64,000 bases of DNA, taken from contig JANQJN010000078.1 of assembly GCA_028281625.1 (NCBI GenBank), positions 41,770 to 105,769 of the forward strand. Reading direction: 5' to 3'. The notes under the pieces are model-generated. The model searched no databases and was not told the origin of the DNA. It worked only from the letters and a program-made list of their open reading frames with translations. The first letter of the stretch is position 1; the number at the start of each line of letters is the position of its first letter. This document shows, piece by piece, positions 1 to 9,106 of this stretch. Origin of the DNA: Emcibacteraceae bacterium. Lineage in GTDB: Bacteria; Pseudomonadota; Alphaproteobacteria; Sphingomonadales; Emcibacteraceae. A program made the translations under genes and the position numbers.

Positions 1-2
1 CT

Positions 3-722
3 TTCCGTGTTGGCTCAAGCGTTGCACTTAACGAATCCTTTAATGTCTACGCAAGTTATGCGGAAGCCTTTACCCCACAATCTGGTAACCGGCTGGATGG
101 ATCCCCTGTTGAGCCAGAGACAACAGAAGGTTTTGAGATCGGCATCAAGGGTTCGGCCATCGAAGACCGACTTTCATTTACGGCAGCATATTTCAACACT
201 GACCGTTCCAACGTTGCAGTGAGCTTCTTTACACCAGAAGAAGCCGTTTACTATGAAACAATTGGTAAGGCGCGTGCGCAAGGGTTTGAAATTACAACAA
301 ACTTTGAGCCGTTTTCTGGCTTTAACATGGGTGTGAACTATGGTTACACAGACAGCGATGTTATTGAAGCGGGTGACTTTGGCGATGTAACTTCAACAGC
401 ATTTCCAAAACACACTGCAAGTGCGCATTTCTCCTACGAAGTGCAAGATGGTGCTCTCGAAGGCCTCACGCTGGGTGGGAATGTGCGCAATGTCGGCTCA
501 CGTGAATCCATTGTTGCGGATGCAATTTTTGATGGCTACACGGTAATTGATCTGAATGCATCAATGCCCATTGACGACAACTTTAACATCGCGTTGAACG
601 TCATTAACCTGGGTGATAAGCTGTACCTTGAAAGTAATGGTGAAATTACCGGACGCGTGACAGGCCTATCAAGACTTGGCGCGCCGCGGACAGTTGTTGC
701 CACTGTTAGCGGAAGGTTTTAA
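3..722 (+). CDS. TonB-dependent (siderophore-type) receptor, C-terminal part, 5' truncated by window edge
   Basis: Frame 3 is open from the window start (FRVGSSVALNESFNVYASYAEAFTPQSGNRLDGSPVEPETTEGFEIG...) and joins the ORF at 219-722; beta-barrel repeats, terminal aromatic (SGRF). Confidence 0.9.
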   Translation, partial: FRVGSSVALNESFNVYASYAEAFTPQSGNRLDGSPVEPETTEGFEIGIKGSAIEDRLSFTAAYFNTDRSNVAVSFFTPEEAVYYETIGKARAQGFEITTNFEPFSGFNMGVNYGYTDSDVIEAGDFGDVTSTAFPKHTASAHFSYEVQDGALEGLTLGGNVRNVGSRESIVADAIFDGYTVIDLNASMPIDDNFNIALNVINLGDKLYLESNGEITGRVTGLSRLGAPRTVVATVSGRF

Positions 723-764
723 CTCATCGCGCCGCAACCAAACCATAACAACCCGAATTCACCA

Positions 765-2225
765 ATGACCTCAGAAGATTGGTTTGAAAAAGGAAATGAA
801 TTTAAGCGCACTGGCAATCTTGCTGGTGCGCTTGACGCATATCGCATGTCCATAAAAATGAATGGTCATGTAGCGGCGCCTTGGATTGGGCTCGCAACTG
901 TGTTGGAGGCGAATAGCCAGTTTGAAGATGCCAGGGAATGTTTCCGACGCGCTACTTTGGCGGATCCCAACCACGTTGCGGCTCGCCTTTATCTTGCGAC
1001 ATCCCATAAGAATCTTGGTTATGTGGAAGATGCAGAAATAGAATATCAAAAAGCGCTTGAGCTTGATCCGCAGTCTTCGGACGCGTTTTTCGGACTTGGG
1101 GAGCTTTATGAGGATCTCGGTAAACCTGAAGAGGCCGCGAACGCTTATCGCAAAGCCATATCCATAGATGCCCCCAATTGCGATGCTCTTGCCAACCTTC
1201 TTGGTTTAGGTCGCCATATTGATATAAGCGCTGACATTGATGAAGCGAAGCGCCTTCTGGATAACTTGGATAAAAGGGAAAAAGCCCTTGTTGGCTACGG
1301 CCTGGGCAAAGCATATGAACAGAATAAGATTTATGATAAAGCCTTCGAAGCATACGCGATAGCCAATGCCGCCCGCAAAGAAGAGGCGGGTGCCTTTAAT
1401 CATGCTGTATTTGATAGTCGCATCGAAAAGCTGATAGATGTATTTTCTGAAAAGCTTTTTACTGATCGTTCGGATTGGGGAAATTATTCGGACAGACCAG
1501 TTTTCATTGTTGGCCTTCCGCGCTCCGGCACAACGCTGACGGAACAAATTATTGGCTCGCACCCTGAATGTTTTGGTGCGGGAGAGCTTAATGTTCTGAC
1601 CGATTTGGCAACCGCGACACCTGACAGACTTAACGATCCAAATACAAGATGGCCTGAGTGCGCAAATGAACTAAGTGAAACGCTGATATCCGATATTGGT
1701 CGCGATTATGTTTCCGCTTCTAGTGTACAAGCACCTTTTGACGTACGTCGCATCGTTGATAAACAACCCCTTAATTTCTGGCATTTGGGACTTGTGGCAC
1801 TGGCGCTCCCAAACGCCCGCATTATTCACTGTTCGCGCGATATTCGGGATTGCGGCTTTTCGATATTTTCTCAGAATTTCAATTTGCAGCAGCGCTGGGC
1901 AACCGATTTGAGCGATATTGGCCACTATTGGCAAGGTTACTCCCGACTGATGGAGCACTGGAAAAATGTGACGAACCTAGAAATATTGGATGTTTCGTAT
2001 GAAGAAACAATCAATGATACTGAAGCTCAGGCTCGCCGAATTTTGGAGTTTCTTGGTTTATCTTGGGATGACAGAGTTCTGGCTTTTCACGAAAATGAAA
2101 GGGCAGTTCAGACGCCTAGTCGTTGGCAGGTTCGCCAACCTATCTACACAAGCTCAAAGGCAAAATGGAAACGCTTTGAAGCGCATCTTGGGCCACTCAT
2201 TAAAGCCATGGAAAAACATCAATGA
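765..2225 (+). CDS. TPR-repeat sulfotransferase family protein
   Basis: N-terminal TPR repeats; VFIVGLPRSGTTLTEQIIGSHP PAPS-binding loop. Confidence 0.88.
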   Translation: MTSEDWFEKGNEFKRTGNLAGALDAYRMSIKMNGHVAAPWIGLATVLEANSQFEDARECFRRATLADPNHVAARLYLATSHKNLGYVEDAEIEYQKALELDPQSSDAFFGLGELYEDLGKPEEAANAYRKAISIDAPNCDALANLLGLGRHIDISADIDEAKRLLDNLDKREKALVGYGLGKAYEQNKIYDKAFEAYAIANAARKEEAGAFNHAVFDSRIEKLIDVFSEKLFTDRSDWGNYSDRPVFIVGLPRSGTTLTEQIIGSHPECFGAGELNVLTDLATATPDRLNDPNTRWPECANELSETLISDIGRDYVSASSVQAPFDVRRIVDKQPLNFWHLGLVALALPNARIIHCSRDIRDCGFSIFSQNFNLQQRWATDLSDIGHYWQGYSRLMEHWKNVTNLEILDVSYEETINDTEAQARRILEFLGLSWDDRVLAFHENERAVQTPSRWQVRQPIYTSSKAKWKRFEAHLGPLIKAMEKHQ

Positions 2226-3358
2226 AGTTTCGCTTACGTCCCACTCTTGTTGTCTGGCATCGCTGGTTTGGTTTGCTGGCAGCCATCTGGCTAATTTTAA
2301 TGGCCGTTACAGGTTCAATCATTGTTTTTTATGGCGAAGCCGATACCGCGCTGAACCCGGAAACAAGAACAGTGTCCACTACGCAACAGGGTTATGCACC
2401 GCTTGATGATGTTGTATCCAGTGCTGAAAACGACGTACCGGGGTCCTACGCAAGCTTTATCGATTTTCCTGAAGATCCAGAACGATCGCTGACGATTTTG
2501 TTAAGGGCGAAGCCAGGAGAGGAAAGCGAAGTCCGCGGCGCCCTTGAAGTTTTCCTCGATCCTTACAGAGCAGAAGTACTTGGGTATCGCGATCAAGGGA
2601 GGCCTGAGCTTAATAAAAATTTCATTATGGGAATCCTTTATCAACTTCATATTGATCTATTACTTGGGACGCCAATGGTGATCTTTCTGGGGGTGGTTTC
2701 ATTCTTTTGGTTTTTGGACCATTTTGTTGCGCTAATCTTGTCGTTTCCGACCCTCGCTAAATGGAAAAATAGCTTTATGGTCCGAGGCTCCAGACGAGGT
2801 CACAAGTTTAATTTCAGATTACACAGAGCTTCTGGTATTTGGCTGTTTCCAATTACGATGATGTTGTCTTTTTCGGGGGTTTACCTCAACCTGTATGAAC
2901 CCGTTGTGCATGTGGTAGAGGTCTTTTCTCCTATTACGCCTCGCTATGTTTGGCGTACCCCCGAACTAGAGCAGCCGGTTTTTGAACCGCAAGTATCCTT
3001 TGAGCAAGCTTCGGATATCGCAACCGACTATACTGGTGAAGGCCTTGATATGGTGCATTATTTTCCGGGACATGGTGTCTATCAATTCCGTGCGTTCAGC
3101 GAAGAATTGGATATGGATGGCATGGGGCGTCGTTATATTATTGTTGATGCGACGAGCGGTGATATTCTTGATGATGCGCATGCCAATGCCGGAACAGGCG
3201 GCGACAAATTTGTCTTATGGCAGTATGCACTGCACTCCGGTCGAGCATTTGGTTGGACCGGAAGGATCATCATTTTCCTATCCGGCATTGCGGTCACAGC
3301 ACTTTGTGTCACCGGGATATTAATCTGGTGGAAAAAGAAAAAAGCCAGAAGCAGCTAG
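2222..3358 (+). CDS. PepSY-associated TM protein (iron-regulated membrane protein family)
   Basis: VVWHRWFGLLAAIWLILMAVTGSIIVF N-terminus, several TM helices, ATGA overlap with upstream gene. Confidence 0.85.
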   Translation: MKFRLRPTLVVWHRWFGLLAAIWLILMAVTGSIIVFYGEADTALNPETRTVSTTQQGYAPLDDVVSSAENDVPGSYASFIDFPEDPERSLTILLRAKPGEESEVRGALEVFLDPYRAEVLGYRDQGRPELNKNFIMGILYQLHIDLLLGTPMVIFLGVVSFFWFLDHFVALILSFPTLAKWKNSFMVRGSRRGHKFNFRLHRASGIWLFPITMMLSFSGVYLNLYEPVVHVVEVFSPITPRYVWRTPELEQPVFEPQVSFEQASDIATDYTGEGLDMVHYFPGHGVYQFRAFSEELDMDGMGRRYIIVDATSGDILDDAHANAGTGGDKFVLWQYALHSGRAFGWTGRIIIFLSGIAVTALCVTGILIWWKKKKARSS

Positions 3359-3424
3359 TGGTAACTAGTGGACAGGTCCTCAGCCCTCTGGAGTATAATA
3401 TAAACATCAAGACAACGGACCGCG

Positions 3425-3454
3425 AATGTCCGCTTTGGGTCGTAAGCAGACATT
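3425..3454 (+). repeat. Hairpin repeat, AATGTCcGCTTtgggtcgtAAGCaGACATT (CTTTGGGTCG family member 1)
   Basis: Near-perfect 11-bp stem; CTTTGGGTCG core also found at 17014, 57570 and inverted at 54599. Confidence 0.75.
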
Positions 3455-3507
3455 CGTCAATTAGCTAAAAACCGCAGCGATAAACATTACTTTTGGGACG
3501 TTTGGGC

Positions 3508-3622
3508 GAAGAGGAGATTAGTTCGAATTCACTACGTGCCACCATCCATTCTCCTGCTAACCATGGTGTTTTTATCTCTATATGCTTAGTGCCTAAGTAT
3601 CAATGGGACAGGGCGTATACTT
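3508..3622 (+). repeat. Dispersed intergenic repeat, copy A (partner 27024-27143)
   Basis: Shares GAAGAGGAGAYTRGTTCGAAYTC, TCTCCTGCTAACCATRGTGTTTTTAT and GGGACAGRGCRTAYAYT with 27024-27143. Confidence 0.75.
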
Positions 3623-3946
3623 CAGAGAATTAGCGGATGGAGACGGTTATATTTTTTGGGTTTAACTGCATTCTCACCCAAAGTCTCTGTGGGTATTCAA
3701 AGTGCCCGCTGTTTTTAATTGAAATATAACTAACACTGATTTTTGTTTGCAGTATTTCTTATACAACATAAAAAAGTAGTTTTTATACAATGGTTTATCA
3801 TCTTCAAGGATAGAGGTATCTATTATATAAAGCTGTAACAGTTCGTTTTATGTATAAAGTCACTAAGGTGCACCTGTAAAACTCAGCAATTGCGTAACAA
3901 TTTTTATTCGTGCCAGATGTGTCATTATTGAGGATAAATTTAAGGT

Positions 3947-5206
3947 ATGAGCGATTACTCAGCGTTCTCACTGCTAAAGAATGCTTTTAGTGGACATAGA
4001 AACTGGAAGTCTGCCTGGCGCAAACCCGAGCCACGTGAAAACTATGAAGTGGTTATCATTGGTGGCGGTGGGCATGGATTAGCCACAGCGTATTATTTAG
4101 CAAAGATCTATGGTGTCAGAAACATTGCTGTCCTTGAAAAAGGTAACCTTGGCGGGGGCAATGTTGGAAGAAACACAACAATAGTTCGCTCCAATTATCT
4201 ACTGCCTGCAAACATTCGATTTTACGAATATTCAATGAAGCTTTGGGAAGGACTATCCCGGGAAATTAATTACAACGTCATGTTTTCTCAAAGAGGTGTA
4301 TTAAATCTGGCGCATACGCCTGGTCAGCTGGATGAGTATGCGCGCAGAGGGAATGCGATGCTCATGGAGGGCGCCGATGCGGAGTTATTAAGTAGAGAAG
4401 AGATCAGTAGAAGGATACCTGGCCTTTACACAGGTCAGGATACTCGATTTCCGATTTTGGGAGGATTAAACCAACCGCGTGCTGGAACAGCACGTCATGA
4501 CGCCATTGCTTGGGGTTACGCGCGTGCGGCAGATCGACAGGGCGTGGACATTATTGAAAATTGTGAAGTTATTGGATTTATCAAAGATGGCGATACCGTC
4601 ACGGGTCTTAATACAACTCGAGGTGAAATATCGGCCGCAAAGGTTGGTGTATCCGTTGCGGGGAGCACGTCTAATGTTATGAAATTGGCAGGAATTGATA
4701 AGCTTCCGATCGAATCCCATGTTCTGCAGGCATTTGTGACAGAGCCCTTAAAGCCGTTGATTGATACAGTGGTTACTTTTGGTGCAGGACACCTATACAT
4801 TTCGCAATCTGATAAAGGTGGATTGGTTTTCGGTGGAGATGTGGATGGTTACAATAGCTATGCCCAGCGAGGGAATTTACCGATATTTGAACATGTCGCG
4901 GCAGCGGCGGTAACAATGTTTCCTAATTTGTCACGCTTGCGCCTTCTCAGAAACTGGGGAGGAATTGTCGACATGTCGATGGATGGAAGCCCAATTATCT
5001 GCAAAGGGCCATTGCCAGGATTATATCTTAACGCAGGCTGGTGTTACGGTGGTTTTAAGGCGACACCTGCAGCAGGACACTGCTTCGCCCATACCATTGC
5101 CAAAGATGAGCCCCATGAACTTAATTCAAAATATACGCTGGACCGATTTTTTAATGGCAACGAACTTGATGAAAATGGGACCGGACCAATACCGGCGCTT
5201 CATTGA
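3947..5206 (+). CDS. soxB: Sarcosine oxidase beta subunit (heterotetrameric)
   Basis: NYEVVIIGGGGHGLATAYYLAK Rossmann motif, LNQPRAGTARHDAIAWGYARAA segment, operon with D, A, G subunits. Confidence 0.93.
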   Translation: MSDYSAFSLLKNAFSGHRNWKSAWRKPEPRENYEVVIIGGGGHGLATAYYLAKIYGVRNIAVLEKGNLGGGNVGRNTTIVRSNYLLPANIRFYEYSMKLWEGLSREINYNVMFSQRGVLNLAHTPGQLDEYARRGNAMLMEGADAELLSREEISRRIPGLYTGQDTRFPILGGLNQPRAGTARHDAIAWGYARAADRQGVDIIENCEVIGFIKDGDTVTGLNTTRGEISAAKVGVSVAGSTSNVMKLAGIDKLPIESHVLQAFVTEPLKPLIDTVVTFGAGHLYISQSDKGGLVFGGDVDGYNSYAQRGNLPIFEHVAAAAVTMFPNLSRLRLLRNWGGIVDMSMDGSPIICKGPLPGLYLNAGWCYGGFKATPAAGHCFAHTIAKDEPHELNSKYTLDRFFNGNELDENGTGPIPALH

Positions 5207-5225
5207 TGAGGGTTAGGAACTGATT

Positions 5226-5507
5226 ATGAAGATAAAGTGCCCCATCTGTGGAAAAAGAGAAGCGAGTGAATATACTTATATTGGTGACGCTACTGTAAAA
5301 CGCCCCGATGTAAATAATACGGATGAACAAAGTTGGTTCGAGTATGTTTTTCAAAGGAGAAATCCACGTGGTGATCATGAAGAGCATTGGCAACATACCG
5401 CGGCTTGCCGCTCCATCTTAAAAGTTAAGCGCAATACGGTAACTCATAAGATTTCATCGGTAGATTTAGAAGGCCCGTGGCAGGGTCAGGGCGAGGAAAA
5501 TAATTGA
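5226..5507 (+). CDS. soxD: Sarcosine oxidase delta subunit
   Basis: MKIKCPICGKREASEYTYIGDA, C-terminal HTAACRSILKVKRNTVTH typical of SoxD; between soxB and soxA. Confidence 0.92.
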   Translation: MKIKCPICGKREASEYTYIGDATVKRPDVNNTDEQSWFEYVFQRRNPRGDHEEHWQHTAACRSILKVKRNTVTHKISSVDLEGPWQGQGEENN

Positions 5508-8485
5508 TGAGTGGGTATCGGTTGAAAGACAGTGGTATCTATATCGATACTGCTCAAGAATTACGCTTCGAATTTGATGGGAAAAAATATGTCGGCTATC
5601 AAGGCGACACACTTGCTTCGGCGTTGCTGGCGAATGGCGTTACATTATTTGCGAGATCATTTAAATATCACCGACCGCGTGGTGTTTATACAGCGGGCCC
5701 TGAAGAACCAAATGCACTGGTGTCATTAAGGACAGGAGACCGACACGAACCAAATTGTCATGCAACCACCGTTGAACTTTACGATGGGTTGGTTGCGAGA
5801 AGCCAGAACGCCTGGCCGTCTTTGAATACAGATTTCATGGCAGTTAATCAATTTTTTGCGCCTCTGCTCATAGCAGGATTTTACTACAAGACATTTATGG
5901 GGACAGGGCAGAAGTTCTGGCATTTTTGCGAACATTTCATTCGTCGTGCCGCAGGAATGGGGCAGGGTGGTCTGAGCGCCGATCCGGATAAATATGAAAA
6001 AACAAACCATTTCACAGATGTGTTTATCATCGGAGGTGGCCCCGCGGGCCTGCTGGCAGCGGATACACTTGCCAAAATAGGCGCAAAGATAACTCTTGTG
6101 GAAGAGAGTAACAATTGGGGTGGGTCGTTATCGGAAGAAGAAGGGCTGATCAACGGCGAACCCGCTCTATACTGGGCTAACAATGTCGTTAAAATACTCA
6201 CTAAAAATGAAAAGGTTACAGTACTGCCGCGTACAACTGTCTATGGTTATTTCGATGATAATACACTCGGTGCAATTGAACGCGTTTCCGATCATAAACA
6301 AATGCCCAAAAACAACGAGCCAAGACAGCGGCATCATAAAATATTCGCAAAAAGAGTGATTATTGCGACGGGTAGTGTTGAACGTCCGATTGTGTTTGAA
6401 GGTAACGATATTCCTGGCGTAATGCTGGCTAATTCAGCGCTCCGTTATGCAAAAAGATATGGTGTAGCGGTTGGCAATAAAGTGGTTGTTTTTACGAACA
6501 ATGATGACGGTTATCATAGCGCAATAGAACTCAAAAAGATGGGCGTGAATATCATTGCTATGGTTGATCCTCGTTCAACACTGGATCCTGAACTTAAAAC
6601 GCAAATCGAAGAACAAAATATTGAACACCATCCGGGTTGCATGGTGACTTCAGCTAAGGGCGGCAAATCGCTTAACCATGTAAATATTGCTCACTTTAGT
6701 CGAGATAGCGGGTCTTCAGGCTCATTGCAAAGAATAAATGCTGATGTGTTGCTCATCGCAGGTGGCTATACGCCAACTATTAACTTGTGCAGTCAAATTG
6801 GAACTAAAGCTGATTTTGTAGAAGAAATTCAATCTTTTGTTCCAGGTGAGTCAACACAGCCTTTTGTTGCTTGTGGTGCAGCAAAAGGGCAACTTGATCT
6901 TGAATCTACATTGTGTGGTGCTGTTGAAGCGGCAGTTCAAACGGCAAAATATCTCAATCTAGATATCGATACACATCCTTCAATAAAAGTAGAAAAAGCA
7001 AACCGAAAAGCCATACCGTTTCCATTAACAGACATTCCATCGACTAATTCGAGCGCTAAAAAATTCATTGATCTTCAGCATGATGTAACGGTCAACGATT
7101 TAAAAATTGCTCACCGTGAAGGATTTAGCAGCGTCGAGCATCTTAAACGCTATACTACAATGGGTATGGCGGCGGATCAGGGCAAGACTTCAAATATGAA
7201 TGCGCTAGCCTTAATAGCAAAAGAGCGAGGGATATCTATCCCTGAAGCGGGAACCACAAGTTTTCGTGTGCCAAGTAAACCTGTGGCACTGGGGGCGCTT
7301 GCGGGTCGTGATGTTGGCAACCATTATCACGCACTTAGAAGAACGCCAGTGCACGAATGGCATATCAAAAATGGTGCAGAAATGGTGGATACAGGAGGTT
7401 GGCACCGGCCACGTGTATATAAAAAGGCGGGAGAATCATTATTCGAGGCATATTCGCGCGAAGCAAAGGCAGTGCGCAACAATGTTGGTATTGTCGATGT
7501 AACCAGCCTGGGAAAAATAGATGTTCAGGGGCCAGATGCAGCCGAATTTCTCGACCGGGTTTATGCCAATTCCTTCCAAAAGCTGCCTGTTGGAAAAGCT
7601 AAATATGGGATTATGTTGCGAGACGACGGTTATATTTTTGATGACGGTACAGTTTGGCGGCTCGGCGAGACACAGTTTTTGATGACCACGACAACGGTAA
7701 ATGCAGCAAGGGTCTTATCCGAGCTGGAGCGATTGTTATCCCTGTATTGGCCGGAATTAAAAGTGCATGTAAGTTCGCAATCTGATCAGTGGGCTGGAAT
7801 GGCGGTTGCTGGTCCAAAAAGTCGCTCGGTTCTTGAAAGCATTATAACTGATATGAGTTTCTCGGAGGAAGATTGCCCGGTAATGTCAGTACGAAAAGGT
7901 CGGATTGGAAAATGGCCTGTTATGGTGGCACGTTTATCTTTCTCGGGTGAGCGTGCCTACGAAATCCTTACTCCGAGGAATTACGGCTTGGACGTTTGGG
8001 AAGCGATCATGGATGCTGGAAAGCCTTTTGGGATTACTCCATATGGAACGGAATCGATGGGGGCTCTCAGGATTGAAAAGGGACATATTGGCGGTCCAGA
8101 AATGGATGGACGGACTACATTGGGTGATGTGGGAATGGAGCGTCTGTCTTCCAAAAAGGGATCTTATATAGGTTCGGTGCTCAAAAATCGACATGGCTTG
8201 AAAAGCGATGATCGAAAAACAATGGTCGGATTAATATCGGATGGCATTAAACCATTAAGACCTGGTTCGGTGGTGTTGAAAAATAATGAAATTGTGGGGC
8301 ACGTAACATCCGCAACATTTAGCCCTATACTCGATAAGAACATAGCACTCGCCTTAGTAAGAAAAGGCAAAAAACATATTGGAGAAAACCTTCAGGTTGT
8401 GTTTCCATTAAAAGATGAAGCATACAATGTAAGGGTGGTTGACCCCTGTTTTTATGACGCAGAAGGAAAACAATTATATGCCTGA
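5504..8485 (+). CDS. soxA: Sarcosine oxidase alpha subunit
   Basis: 993 aa; N-terminal Fer2_4-like GYQGDTLASALLANGV, FAD/NAD-binding and GCV_T-type C-terminus; ATGA overlap with soxD. Confidence 0.94.
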   Translation: MMSGYRLKDSGIYIDTAQELRFEFDGKKYVGYQGDTLASALLANGVTLFARSFKYHRPRGVYTAGPEEPNALVSLRTGDRHEPNCHATTVELYDGLVARSQNAWPSLNTDFMAVNQFFAPLLIAGFYYKTFMGTGQKFWHFCEHFIRRAAGMGQGGLSADPDKYEKTNHFTDVFIIGGGPAGLLAADTLAKIGAKITLVEESNNWGGSLSEEEGLINGEPALYWANNVVKILTKNEKVTVLPRTTVYGYFDDNTLGAIERVSDHKQMPKNNEPRQRHHKIFAKRVIIATGSVERPIVFEGNDIPGVMLANSALRYAKRYGVAVGNKVVVFTNNDDGYHSAIELKKMGVNIIAMVDPRSTLDPELKTQIEEQNIEHHPGCMVTSAKGGKSLNHVNIAHFSRDSGSSGSLQRINADVLLIAGGYTPTINLCSQIGTKADFVEEIQSFVPGESTQPFVACGAAKGQLDLESTLCGAVEAAVQTAKYLNLDIDTHPSIKVEKANRKAIPFPLTDIPSTNSSAKKFIDLQHDVTVNDLKIAHREGFSSVEHLKRYTTMGMAADQGKTSNMNALALIAKERGISIPEAGTTSFRVPSKPVALGALAGRDVGNHYHALRRTPVHEWHIKNGAEMVDTGGWHRPRVYKKAGESLFEAYSREAKAVRNNVGIVDVTSLGKIDVQGPDAAEFLDRVYANSFQKLPVGKAKYGIMLRDDGYIFDDGTVWRLGETQFLMTTTTVNAARVLSELERLLSLYWPELKVHVSSQSDQWAGMAVAGPKSRSVLESIITDMSFSEEDCPVMSVRKGRIGKWPVMVARLSFSGERAYEILTPRNYGLDVWEAIMDAGKPFGITPYGTESMGALRIEKGHIGGPEMDGRTTLGDVGMERLSSKKGSYIGSVLKNRHGLKSDDRKTMVGLISDGIKPLRPGSVVLKNNEIVGHVTSATFSPILDKNIALALVRKGKKHIGENLQVVFPLKDEAYNVRVVDPCFYDAEGKQLYA

Positions 8486-9056
8486 GTTAAATTTTGCGGC
8501 CAATCAATTACAAAATCCCTATTTAGATCTAATTGATGAGGTAAATAACAATTGTGTAAAGCTGAATGAAGTGCAATTTGGTTTTGGTGTGTTGGTGAAA
8601 GCATGGCCGGACAGCTTTACTAAAGTGCAAGAACTATTGACGTCGTATCTGAAAGTGCAAGAAGTGCCGAGGCTGCGCAACTTTGTTAATCGACACAACA
8701 TTTACTGTGCATTCCTGGCCCCGGGTCAATTTATTATATTCGGTCACGAACCTAATATGATCGAAGAAATAGCGAACTTATTTGAGGCCGACATTGCTTC
8801 AGTATTGGATATCTCCCATTCAAGACGCTGTTTTAGATTGTCTGCTGCAAAAAGTACTTTAGTTCTGAACAAAGGACTACCGATTAATCTTGAAGATGAA
8901 GAATTCGGAATTGGAAAAGCTTTTCAGTCAACCATTCATTCAATGGGAGTTATAGTTTTCAAGACTGGTGCCGATGAATTTCTGATCTTCACTAGCGCAA
9001 GTTATTCAGTGAGTTTCGTTGAATGGTTATTTGAAGCTTCAGCCGAGTTTGGATAA
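8478..9056 (+). CDS. soxG: Sarcosine oxidase gamma subunit (start revised from the 8439 in the ORF track to 8478, MPELNFAANQ)
   Basis: Position and size after soxA; 8-bp overlap with soxA stop. Confidence 0.82.
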   Translation: MPELNFAANQLQNPYLDLIDEVNNNCVKLNEVQFGFGVLVKAWPDSFTKVQELLTSYLKVQEVPRLRNFVNRHNIYCAFLAPGQFIIFGHEPNMIEEIANLFEADIASVLDISHSRRCFRLSAAKSTLVLNKGLPINLEDEEFGIGKAFQSTIHSMGVIVFKTGADEFLIFTSASYSVSFVEWLFEASAEFG

Positions 9057-9106
9057 TACAACTCGACTGATTGAAATAGTGCAGTAATGAATTCAATCGA
9101 ACTTGG

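Noticed and set aside
7-222. 71-aa ORF at window start
   Set aside because: Out of frame with the TonB receptor reading frame that is open through the same DNA.
952-1562. Minus-strand ORFs of 118-133 aa opposite the TPR-sulfotransferase
   Set aside because: Shadow ORFs of a well-supported plus-strand gene; no recognisable domains.
3508-3560. Possible tRNA 3' half (GTTCGAATTC...GCCACCA)
   Set aside because: T-stem does not pair and no acceptor/anticodon arms are visible; kept only as a repeat.
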